This document shows positions 56,206 to 64,000 of a DNA stretch of 64,000 nt, piece by piece. The position numbers were made by a program, and so were the translations under genes. The notes beneath the pieces were generated by a model, which was not told the DNA's origin, did not search any database, and worked only from the letters and a program-made list of their open reading frames with translations. Numbering within the stretch: the first letter of the stretch is position 1; the number at the start of each line of letters is the position of its first letter. This stretch comes from Molossus alvarezi. Taxonomy: Eukaryota > Chordata > Mammalia > Chiroptera > Molossidae. The DNA lies in NCBI GenBank assembly GCA_037176705.1, contig JBAWUJ010000076.1, positions 62,001 through 126,000 of the forward strand. Reading direction: 5' to 3'.

Positions 56206-56674
56206 GTTGGCGGCCGCCTCCAGGCGCCCTAAGAGTCCAGCGCCTGGGCTGGCAGCCCCCCGGGCAGCCCCCCGGCCGCCAGGCGGAGCGCGGACCGGCC
56301 CCTCTCAGCTCTCGGGGACCCAGGCGCGCGGTCCGTCCCGCCCAGCCTCGAACCAGGTCCTCACCGCGGAGCTCGGCAGGCCGCGCATGCGCAGTCCAGG
56401 GGCCCCAAGGTCTGCGCCTGGGGGGCCGGGGGGTCCGCCCCACGGGGCTGCGCTGCCCCACCGGCGGGCGCGGGCGCCCGCGAGTTGCGGCGCCTTGCGC
56501 GGCGGCCTGCTGGTGTGCTGCTGGGGCGTGGGGGGTCCCCTCTGGGCCCCAGATTCCCTCGCTCGGCCCCCTGCGTGGGCTGGGGCGCGTGCGTGCGTGG
56601 GCTGCGTGGCCCTCGGCCCGAAGCGCGGCAGGTGCGCAGCTGGCTGGCTGTGGGGGGACCAAAAAGGAGCGGCA

Positions 56675-56795
56675 AAAGCCTACAGCACCCGGCATTCCCA
56701 GGCGGTCTCCCATCCAAGTCCTGACCGGGCCCGACCCTGCTTAGCTTCCCAGATCCCACGAGATCGGGCGCGTTCAGGGTGGTATGGCCGGAGAC
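56675..56795 (-). rRNA. RNA5S: 5S rRNA, copy 97
   Basis: Consensus copy. 5' spacer 56796-57265 is class Ha. Confidence 0.9.
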
Positions 56796-57265
56796 GTTGG
56801 CGGCCGCCTCCAGGCGCCCTAAGAGTCCAGCGCCTGGGCTGGCAGCCCCCCGGGCAGCCCCCCCGGCCGCCAGGCGGAGCGCGGACCGGCCCCTCTCAGC
56901 ACTCGGGGACCCAGGCGCGCGGTCCATCCCGCCCAGCCTCGAACCAGGTCCTCACCGCGGAGCTCGGCAGGCAGCGCATGCGCAGTCCAGGGGCCCCAAG
57001 GTCTGCGCCTGGGGGGCCGGGGGTCCGCCCCTCGGGGCTGCGCTGCCCCACCGGCGGGCGCGGGCGCCCGCGAGTTGCGGCGCCTTGCTCGGCGGCCTGC
57101 TGGTGTGCGGCTGGGGCGTGCGGGGATCCCCTCTGGGCCCCAGATTCCCTCGCTCGGCCCCCGGCGTGGGCTGGGGCGCGTGCGTGCGTGGGCTGCGTGG
57201 CCCTCGGCCCGAAGCGCGGCAGGTGCGCAGCTGGCTGGCTGTGGGGGGACCAAAAAGGAGCGGCA

Positions 57266-57386
57266 AAAGCCTACAGCGCCCGGCATTCCCAGGCGGTCTC
57301 CCATCCAAGTCCTGACCGGGCCCGACCCTGCTTAGCTTCCCAGATCCCACGAGATCGGGCGCGTTCAGGGTGGTATGGCCGGAGAC
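57266..57386 (-). rRNA. RNA5S: 5S rRNA, copy 98 (T109C)
   Basis: T109C. 5' spacer 57387-57855 is a G/A2 hybrid: C6 run on the left, A2 markers plus GCTAGCTGG on the right. Confidence 0.9.
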
Positions 57387-57855
57387 GTTGGCGGCCGCCT
57401 CCAGGCGCCCTAAGAGTCCAGCGCCTGGGCTGGCAGCCCCCCGGGCAGCCCCCCGGCCGCCAGGCGGAGCGCGGACCGGCCCCTCTCAGCTCTCGGGGAC
57501 CCAGGCGCGCGGTCCGTCCCGCCCAGCCTCGAACCAGGTCCTCACCGCGGAGCTCGGCAGGCCGCGCATGCGCAGTCCAGGGGCCCCAAGGTCTGCGCCT
57601 GGGGGGCCGGGGGTCCGCCCCTCGGGGCTGCGCTGCCCCACCGGCGGGCGCGGGCGCCCGCGAGTTGCGGCGCCTTGCGCGGCGGCCTGCTGGTGTGCTG
57701 CTGGGGCGTGGGGGGATCCCCTCTGGGCCCCAGATTCCCTCGCTCGGCCCCCGGCGTGGGCTGGGGCGCGTGCGTGCGTGGGCTGCGTGGCCCTCGGCCC
57801 GAAGCATGGCAGGTGCGCAGCTAGCTGGCTGTGGGGGGACCAAAAAGGAGCGGCA

Positions 57856-57976
57856 AAAGCCTACAGCACCCGGCATTCCCAGGCGGTCTCCCATCCAAGT
57901 CCTGACCGGGCCCGACCCTGCTTAGCTTCCCAGATCCCACGAGATCGGGCACGTTCAGGGTGGTATGGCCGGAGAC
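57856..57976 (-). rRNA. RNA5S: 5S rRNA, copy 99 (C26T)
   Basis: C26T. 5' spacer 57977-58444 is class J2. Confidence 0.9.
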
Positions 57977-58444
57977 GTTGGCGGCCGCCTCCAGGCGCCC
58001 TAAGAGTCCAGCGCCTGGGCTGGCAGCCCCCCGGGCAGCCCCCCGGCCGCCAGGCGGAGCGCGGACCGGCCCCTCTCAGCTCTCGGGGACCCAGGCGCGC
58101 GGTCCGTCCCGCCCAGCCTCGAACCAGGTCCTCACCGCGGAGCTCGGCAGGCCGCGCATGCGCAGTCCAGGGGCCCCAAGGTCTGCGCCTGGGGGGCCGG
58201 GGGTCCGCCCCACGGGGCTGCGCTGCCCCACCGGCGGGCGCGGGCGCCCGCGAGTTGCGGCGCCTTGCGCGGCGGCCTGCTGGTGTGCTGCTGGGGCGTG
58301 GGGGGTCCCCTCTGGGCCCCAGATTCCCTCGCTCGGCCCCCGGCGTGGGCTGGGGCGCGTGCGTGCGTGGGCTGCGTGGCCCTCGGCCCGAAGCGCGGCA
58401 GGTGCGCAGCTGGCTGACTATGGGGGGACCAAAAAGGAGCGGCA

Positions 58445-58565
58445 AAAGCCTACAGCACCCGGCATTCCCAGGCGGTCTCCCATCCAAGTCCTGACCGGGC
58501 CCGACCCTGCTTAGCTTCCCAGATCCCACGAGATCGGGCGCGTTCAGGGTGGTATGGCCGGAGAC
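58445..58565 (-). rRNA. RNA5S: 5S rRNA, copy 100
   Basis: Consensus copy; GACTATGG in its 3' flank. 5' spacer 58566-59034 is class G. Confidence 0.9.
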
Positions 58566-59034
58566 GTTGGCGGCCGCCTCCAGGCGCCCTAAGAGTCCAG
58601 CGCCTGGGCTGGCAGCCCCCCGGGCAGCCCCCCGGCCGCCAGGCGGAGCGCGGACCGGCCCCTCTCAGCTCTCGGGGACCCAGGCGCGCGGTCCGTCCCG
58701 CCCAGCCTCGAACCAGGTCCTCACCGCGGAGCTCGGCAGGCCGCGCATGCGCAGTCCAGGGGCCCCAAGGTCTGCGCCTGGGGGGCCGGGGGGTCCGCCC
58801 CACGGGGCTGCGCTGCCCCACCGGCGGGCGCGGGCGCCCGCGAGTTGCGGCGCCTTGCGCGGCGGCCTGCTGGTGTGCTGCTGGGGCGTGGGGGGTCCCC
58901 TCTGGGCCCCAGATTCCCTCGCTCGGCCCCCGGCGTGGGCTGGGGCGCGTGCGTGCGTGGGCTGCGTGGCCCTCGGCCCGAAGCGCGGCAGGTGCGCAGC
59001 TGGCTGGCTGTGGGGGGACCAAAAAGGAGCGGCA

Positions 59035-59155
59035 AAAGCCTACAGCGCCCGGCATTCCCAGGCGGTCTCCCATCCAAGTCCTGACCGGGCCCGACCCTGC
59101 TTAGCTTCCCAGATCCCACGAGATCGGGCGCGTTCAGGGTGGTATGGCCGGAGAC
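59035..59155 (-). rRNA. RNA5S: 5S rRNA, copy 101 (T109C)
   Basis: T109C. 5' spacer 59156-59624 is class G. Confidence 0.9.
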
Positions 59156-59624
59156 GTTGGCGGCCGCCTCCAGGCGCCCTAAGAGTCCAGCGCCTGGGCT
59201 GGCAGCCCCCCGGGCAGCCCCCCGGCCGCCAGGCGGAGCGCGGACCGGCCCCTCTCAGCTCTCGGGGACCCAGGCGCGCGGTCCGTCCCGCCCAGCCTCG
59301 AACCAGGTCCTCACCGCGGAGCTCGGCAGGCCGCGCATGCGCAGTCCAGGGGCCCCAAGGTCTGCGCCTGGGGGGCCGGGGGGTCCGCCCCACGGGGCTG
59401 CGCTGCCCCACCGGCGGGCGCGGGCGCCCGCGAGTTGCGGCGCCTTGCGCGGCGGCCTGCTGGTGTGCTGCTGGGGCGTGGGGGGTCCCCTCTGGGCCCC
59501 AGATTCCCTCGCTCGGCCCCCGGCGTGGGCTGGGGCGCGTGCGTGCGTGGGCTGCGTGGCCCTCGGCCCGAAGCGCGGCAGGTGCGCAGCTGGCTGGCTG
59601 TGGGGGGACCAAAAAGGAGCGGCA

Positions 59625-59745
59625 AAAGCCTACAGCACCCGGCATTCCCAGGCGGTCTCCCATCCAAGTCCTGACCGGGCCCGACCCTGCTTAGCTTCCC
59701 AGATCCCACGAGATCGGGCGCGTTCAGGGTGGTATGGCCGGAGAC
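59625..59745 (-). rRNA. RNA5S: 5S rRNA, copy 102
   Basis: Consensus copy. 5' spacer 59746-60215 is class Ha. Confidence 0.9.
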
Positions 59746-60215
59746 GTTGGCGGCCGCCTCCAGGCGCCCTAAGAGTCCAGCGCCTGGGCTGGCAGCCCCC
59801 CGGGCAGCCCCCCCGGCCGCCAGGCGGAGCGCGGACCGGCCCCTCTCAGCACTCGGGGACCCAGGCGCGCGGTCCATCCCGCCCAGCCTCGAACCAGGTC
59901 CTCACCGCGGAGCTCGGCAGGCAGCGCATGCGCAGTCCAGGGGCCCCAAGGTCTGCGCCTGGGGGGCCGGGGGTCCGCCCCTCGGGGCTGCGCTGCCCCA
60001 CCGGCGGGCGCGGGCGCCCGCGAGTTGCGGCGCCTTGCTCGGCGGCCTGCTGGTGTGCGGCTGGGGCGTGCGGGGATCCCCTCTGGGCCCCAGATTCCCT
60101 CGCTCGGCCCCCGGCGTGGGCTGGGGCGCGTGCGTGCGTGGGCTGCGTGGCCCTCGGCCCGAAGCGCGGCAGGTGCGCAGCTGGCTGGCTGTGGGGGGAC
60201 CAAAAAGGAGCGGCA

Positions 60216-60336
60216 AAAGCCTACAGCGCCCGGCATTCCCAGGCGGTCTCCCATCCAAGTCCTGACCGGGCCCGACCCTGCTTAGCTTCCCAGATCCCAC
60301 GAGATCGGGCGCGTTCAGGGTGGTATGGCCGGAGAC
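60216..60336 (-). rRNA. RNA5S: 5S rRNA, copy 103 (T109C)
   Basis: T109C. 5' spacer 60337-60805 is class G. Confidence 0.9.
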
Positions 60337-60805
60337 GTTGGCGGCCGCCTCCAGGCGCCCTAAGAGTCCAGCGCCTGGGCTGGCAGCCCCCCGGGCAGCC
60401 CCCCGGCCGCCAGGCGGAGCGCGGACCGGCCCCTCTCAGCTCTCGGGGACCCAGGCGCGCGGTCCGTCCCGCCCAGCCTCGAACCAGGTCCTCACCGCGG
60501 AGCTCGGCAGGCCGCGCATGCGCAGTCCAGGGGCCCCAAGGTCTGCGCCTGGGGGGCCGGGGGGTCCGCCCCACGGGGCTGCGCTGCCCCACCGGCGGGC
60601 GCGGGCGCCCGCGAGTTGCGGCGCCTTGCGCGGCGGCCTGCTGGTGTGCTGCTGGGGCGTGGGGGGTCCCCTCTGGGCCCCAGATTCCCTCGCTCGGCCC
60701 CCGGCGTGGGCTGGGGCGCGTGCGTGCGTGGGCTGCGTGGCCCTCGGCCCGAAGCGCGGCAGGTGCGCAGCTGGCTGGCTGTGGGGGGACCAAAAAGGAG
60801 CGGCA

Positions 60806-60926
60806 AAAGCCTACAGCACCCGGCATTCCCAGGCGGTCTCCCATCCAAGTCCTGACCGGGCCCGACCCTGCTTAGCTTCCCAGATCCCACGAGATCGGGC
60901 GCGTTCAGGGTGGTATGGCCGGAGAC
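60806..60926 (-). rRNA. RNA5S: 5S rRNA, copy 104
   Basis: Consensus copy. 5' spacer 60927-61396 is class A2 with GCTAGCTGG. Confidence 0.9.
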
Positions 60927-61396
60927 GTTGGCGGCCGCCTCCAGGCGCCCTAAGAGTCCAGCGCCTGGGCTGGCAGCCCCCCGGGCAGCCCCCCCGGCCG
61001 CCAGGCGGAGCGCGGACCGGCCCCTCTCAGCTCTCGGGGACCCAGGCGCGCGGTCCGTCCCGCCCAGCCTCGAACCAGGTCCTCACCGCGGAGCTCGGCA
61101 GGCCGCGCATGCGCAGTCCAGGGGCCCCAAGGTCTGCGCCTGGGGGGCCGGGGGTCCGCCCCTCGGGGCTGCGCTGCCCCACCGGCGGGCGCGGGCGCCC
61201 GCGAGTTGCGGCGCCTTGCGCGGCGGCCTGCTGGTGTGCTGCTGGGGCGTGGGGGGATCCCCTCTGGGCCCCAGATTCCCTCGCTCGGCCCCCGGCGTGG
61301 GCTGGGGCGCGTGCGTGCGTGGGCTGCGTGGCCCTCGGCCCGAAGCATGGCAGGTGCGCAGCTAGCTGGCTGTGGGGGGACCAAAAAGGAGCGGCA

Positions 61397-61517
61397 AAAG
61401 CCTACAGCACCCGGCATTCCCAGGCGGTCTCCCATCCAAGTCCTGACCGGGCCCGACCCTGCTTAGCTTCCCAGATCCCACGAGATCGGGCACGTTCAGG
61501 GTGGTATGGCCGGAGAC
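61397..61517 (-). rRNA. RNA5S: 5S rRNA, copy 105 (C26T)
   Basis: C26T. 5' spacer 61518-61985 is class J2. Confidence 0.9.
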
Positions 61518-61985
61518 GTTGGCGGCCGCCTCCAGGCGCCCTAAGAGTCCAGCGCCTGGGCTGGCAGCCCCCCGGGCAGCCCCCCGGCCGCCAGGCGGAG
61601 CGCGGACCGGCCCCTCTCAGCTCTCGGGGACCCAGGCGCGCGGTCCGTCCCGCCCAGCCTCGAACCAGGTCCTCACCGCGGAGCTCGGCAGGCCGCGCAT
61701 GCGCAGTCCAGGGGCCCCAAGGTCTGCGCCTGGGGGGCCGGGGGTCCGCCCCACGGGGCTGCGCTGCCCCACCGGCGGGCGCGGGCGCCCGCGAGTTGCG
61801 GCGCCTTGCGCGGCGGCCTGCTGGTGTGCTGCTGGGGCGTGGGGGGTCCCCTCTGGGCCCCAGATTCCCTCGCTCGGCCCCCGGCGTGGGCTGGGGCGCG
61901 TGCGTGCGTGGGCTGCGTGGCCCTCGGCCCGAAGCGCGGCAGGTGCGCAGCTGGCTGACTATGGGGGGACCAAAAAGGAGCGGCA

Positions 61986-62106
61986 AAAGCCTACAGCACC
62001 CGGCATTCCCAGGCGGTCTCCCATCCAAGTCCTGACCGGGCCCGACCCTGCTTAGCTTCCCAGATCCCACGAGATCGGGCGCGTTCAGGGTGGTATGGCC
62101 GGAGAC
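61986..62106 (-). rRNA. RNA5S: 5S rRNA, copy 106
   Basis: Consensus copy; GACTATGG in its 3' flank. 5' spacer 62107-62575 is class G. Confidence 0.9.
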
Positions 62107-62575
62107 GTTGGCGGCCGCCTCCAGGCGCCCTAAGAGTCCAGCGCCTGGGCTGGCAGCCCCCCGGGCAGCCCCCCGGCCGCCAGGCGGAGCGCGGACCGGC
62201 CCCTCTCAGCTCTCGGGGACCCAGGCGCGCGGTCCGTCCCGCCCAGCCTCGAACCAGGTCCTCACCGCGGAGCTCGGCAGGCCGCGCATGCGCAGTCCAG
62301 GGGCCCCAAGGTCTGCGCCTGGGGGGCCGGGGGGTCCGCCCCACGGGGCTGCGCTGCCCCACCGGCGGGCGCGGGCGCCCGCGAGTTGCGGCGCCTTGCG
62401 CGGCGGCCTGCTGGTGTGCTGCTGGGGCGTGGGGGGTCCCCTCTGGGCCCCAGATTCCCTCGCTCGGCCCCCGGCGTGGGCTGGGGCGCGTGCGTGCGTG
62501 GGCTGCGTGGCCCTCGGCCCGAAGCGCGGCAGGTGCGCAGCTGGCTGGCTGTGGGGGGACCAAAAAGGAGCGGCA

Positions 62576-62696
62576 AAAGCCTACAGCGCCCGGCATTCCC
62601 AGGCGGTCTCCCATCCAAGTCCTGACCGGGCCCGACCCTGCTTAGCTTCCCAGATCCCACGAGATCGGGCGCGTTCAGGGTGGTATGGCCGGAGAC
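62576..62696 (-). rRNA. RNA5S: 5S rRNA, copy 107 (T109C)
   Basis: T109C. 5' spacer 62697-63165 is class G. Confidence 0.9.
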
Positions 62697-63165
62697 GTTG
62701 GCGGCCGCCTCCAGGCGCCCTAAGAGTCCAGCGCCTGGGCTGGCAGCCCCCCGGGCAGCCCCCCGGCCGCCAGGCGGAGCGCGGACCGGCCCCTCTCAGC
62801 TCTCGGGGACCCAGGCGCGCGGTCCGTCCCGCCCAGCCTCGAACCAGGTCCTCACCGCGGAGCTCGGCAGGCCGCGCATGCGCAGTCCAGGGGCCCCAAG
62901 GTCTGCGCCTGGGGGGCCGGGGGGTCCGCCCCACGGGGCTGCGCTGCCCCACCGGCGGGCGCGGGCGCCCGCGAGTTGCGGCGCCTTGCGCGGCGGCCTG
63001 CTGGTGTGCTGCTGGGGCGTGGGGGGTCCCCTCTGGGCCCCAGATTCCCTCGCTCGGCCCCCGGCGTGGGCTGGGGCGCGTGCGTGCGTGGGCTGCGTGG
63101 CCCTCGGCCCGAAGCGCGGCAGGTGCGCAGCTGGCTGGCTGTGGGGGGACCAAAAAGGAGCGGCA

Positions 63166-63286
63166 AAAGCCTACAGCACCCGGCATTCCCAGGCGGTCTC
63201 CCATCCAAGTCCTGACCGGGCCCGACCCTGCTTAGCTTCCCAGATCCCACGAGATCGGGCGCGTTCAGGGTGGTATGGCCGGAGAC
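63166..63286 (-). rRNA. RNA5S: 5S rRNA, copy 108
   Basis: Consensus copy. 5' spacer 63287-63756 is class Ha. Confidence 0.9.
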
Positions 63287-63756
63287 GTTGGCGGCCGCCT
63301 CCAGGCGCCCTAAGAGTCCAGCGCCTGGGCTGGCAGCCCCCCGGGCAGCCCCCCCGGCCGCCAGGCGGAGCGCGGACCGGCCCCTCTCAGCACTCGGGGA
63401 CCCAGGCGCGCGGTCCATCCCGCCCAGCCTCGAACCAGGTCCTCACCGCGGAGCTCGGCAGGCAGCGCATGCGCAGTCCAGGGGCCCCAAGGTCTGCGCC
63501 TGGGGGGCCGGGGGTCCGCCCCTCGGGGCTGCGCTGCCCCACCGGCGGGCGCGGGCGCCCGCGAGTTGCGGCGCCTTGCTCGGCGGCCTGCTGGTGTGCG
63601 GCTGGGGCGTGCGGGGATCCCCTCTGGGCCCCAGATTCCCTCGCTCGGCCCCCGGCGTGGGCTGGGGCGCGTGCGTGCGTGGGCTGCGTGGCCCTCGGCC
63701 CGAAGCGCGGCAGGTGCGCAGCTGGCTGGCTGTGGGGGGACCAAAAAGGAGCGGCA

Positions 63757-63877
63757 AAAGCCTACAGCGCCCGGCATTCCCAGGCGGTCTCCCATCCAAG
63801 TCCTGACCGGGCCCGACCCTGCTTAGCTTCCCAGATCCCACGAGATCGGGCGCGTTCAGGGTGGTATGGCCGGAGAC
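63757..63877 (-). rRNA. RNA5S: 5S rRNA, copy 109 (T109C)
   Basis: T109C. The 5' spacer from 63878 is cut by the window end after 123 bp; its C6 run fits class G or J. The D-box-like element is still inside the window. Confidence 0.9.
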
Positions 63878-64000
63878 GTTGGCGGCCGCCTCCAGGCGCC
63901 CTAAGAGTCCAGCGCCTGGGCTGGCAGCCCCCCGGGCAGCCCCCCGGCCGCCAGGCGGAGCGCGGACCGGCCCCTCTCAGCTCTCGGGGACCCAGGCGCG

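Larger units (their letters stand above)
56189..62679. repeat. 6-unit module G-Ha-G-A2-J2-G, one shortened and one full copy
   Basis: The full module is at 59139-62679. The preceding copy at 56189-59138 has five units, because the third and fourth spacers are fused into one hybrid at 57370. Both copies carry GCTAGCTGG in the A2-derived part, seen nowhere else in the window. The module starts again at 62680 and is cut by the right edge. Confidence 0.87.
1..64000 (-). repeat. 5S rDNA tandem array, about 591-bp unit, 109 gene copies
   Basis: Each unit is a 121-nt 5S gene (minus strand) plus a spacer of about 470 bp, which is the gene's 5' flank and the next gene's 3' flank. Spacer classes, read on the plus strand: A = CCGCGCATGCGC, G5 then CCCCTCGG, GTGCTGCTGG, GGGGGGATCC. 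B = GCCGGGACTGG, GCGCTGTCC, GGCCACAAG, G8 run, GCTAGGCC. C = GGGTCCCCAAG with G8 (C2: G9 and GGGGTACC). D = CCACCTGCGGG, GCCAG, GTGCGGGGTCC. E = GCCGGGGCTGG, G8, CTTGCTCGG, GTGCGGCTGG. G = C6 run, G6, CCCCACGG, GGGGGGTCC. I = G with a C7 run. F1/F2 = I with GACTATGG (F1 GCCGGGGCTGG, F2 GCCTGGGCTGG). J = G with GACTATGG (J2: also G5). H = CAGCACTCGG, CTTGCTCGG, GTGCGGCTGG, GGATCC (Ha: CCATCC; Hb: CCATCC and GCTTGCGG; Hc: CAGCTCTCGG and CCGCGC). A2 = A with GAAGCATGG. K = G-like left, A-like right with GCATGGCC. L = GGCCACAAG, GGATCC, GGCCAAAG. No second gene or transposon is visible in any spacer. Confidence 0.97.

Noticed and set aside
52644..56744. Very long open frame of 1366 codons, and many similar long frames on both strands
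   Set aside because: Many units are 591 bp, which is 3 x 197, so a frame open through one G+C-rich unit stays open in the next. The translation is a repeat of the same R/P/G/A-rich stretch, crosses 5S genes, often starts at GTG inside the 5S gene, and is broken by one-base spacer indels.
1..64000. CRISPR array (regular repeats and spacers)
   Set aside because: The repeat is a 121-bp 5S gene with 470-bp near-identical spacers, not 25-40-bp repeats with unique short spacers.
1..64000. Bacterial or archaeal rRNA region
   Set aside because: The 121-nt gene has mammalian-type sequence, a Pol III internal promoter and T-run terminators, and no 16S or 23S gene is present.
1..64000. The 45S rDNA repeat, or a coding macrosatellite such as DUX4-type
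   Set aside because: The unit is only about 591 bp, with no 18S, 5.8S or 28S sequence and no homeobox or other coding domain.

Overview
The whole window is one uninterrupted head-to-tail tandem array. The unit is about 591 bp (589-594 bp) and contains a 121-nt 5S ribosomal RNA gene on the minus strand plus a G+C- and CpG-rich spacer of about 470 bp. I count 109 gene copies: 108 complete, and one cut by the left edge, which keeps only nt 1-65. All have the same orientation. The mean period is 590.9 bp (63,812 bp over 108 steps). The array runs off both ends, so its full size is unknown. I see no protein-coding gene, tRNA, mobile element or CRISPR.

The organism is most likely a mammal. The gene matches the canonical mammalian 5S sequence (recalled from knowledge) at about 113 of 121 positions, including stretches that differ in birds, reptiles and amphibians. 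The upstream D-box-like element lies at exactly -32 to -21, as in human 5S genes. Internal promoter boxes A and C are intact, and T4 and T5 Pol III terminators follow the gene. The period is much shorter than the roughly 2.2 kb human or 1.6 kb mouse 5S unit.

The main oddity is that essentially every copy shares eight differences from canonical mammalian 5S: A5C, C39G, T40G, C46G, T69C, T73C, T76G and A103G. Several fall in helix I, helix III and the loop E motif. The array is therefore either a homogenised 5S-derived satellite or pseudo-array, or a lineage-specific 5S variant that still has a complete promoter.

The spacers fall into about a dozen classes (A-L, defined in the first feature). 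Their order shows higher-order repeats. In the left half, about 0-31 kb, there are a 5-unit block duplicated at 1825-7734, an 8-unit block at 10687-20148, and another 8-unit block at 20149-29618 that is partly repeated at 49-3007. In the right half, about 32-64 kb, classes G, F2, Ha and J2 dominate. A 6-unit module (G-Ha-G-A2-J2-G) recurs at 37299, 42021 and 59139, and at 56189 in a form shortened by a fused spacer. Gene variant A42T occurs only left of 31.5 kb and C26T only right of 39.5 kb. This pattern fits recurrent unequal exchange and gene conversion.
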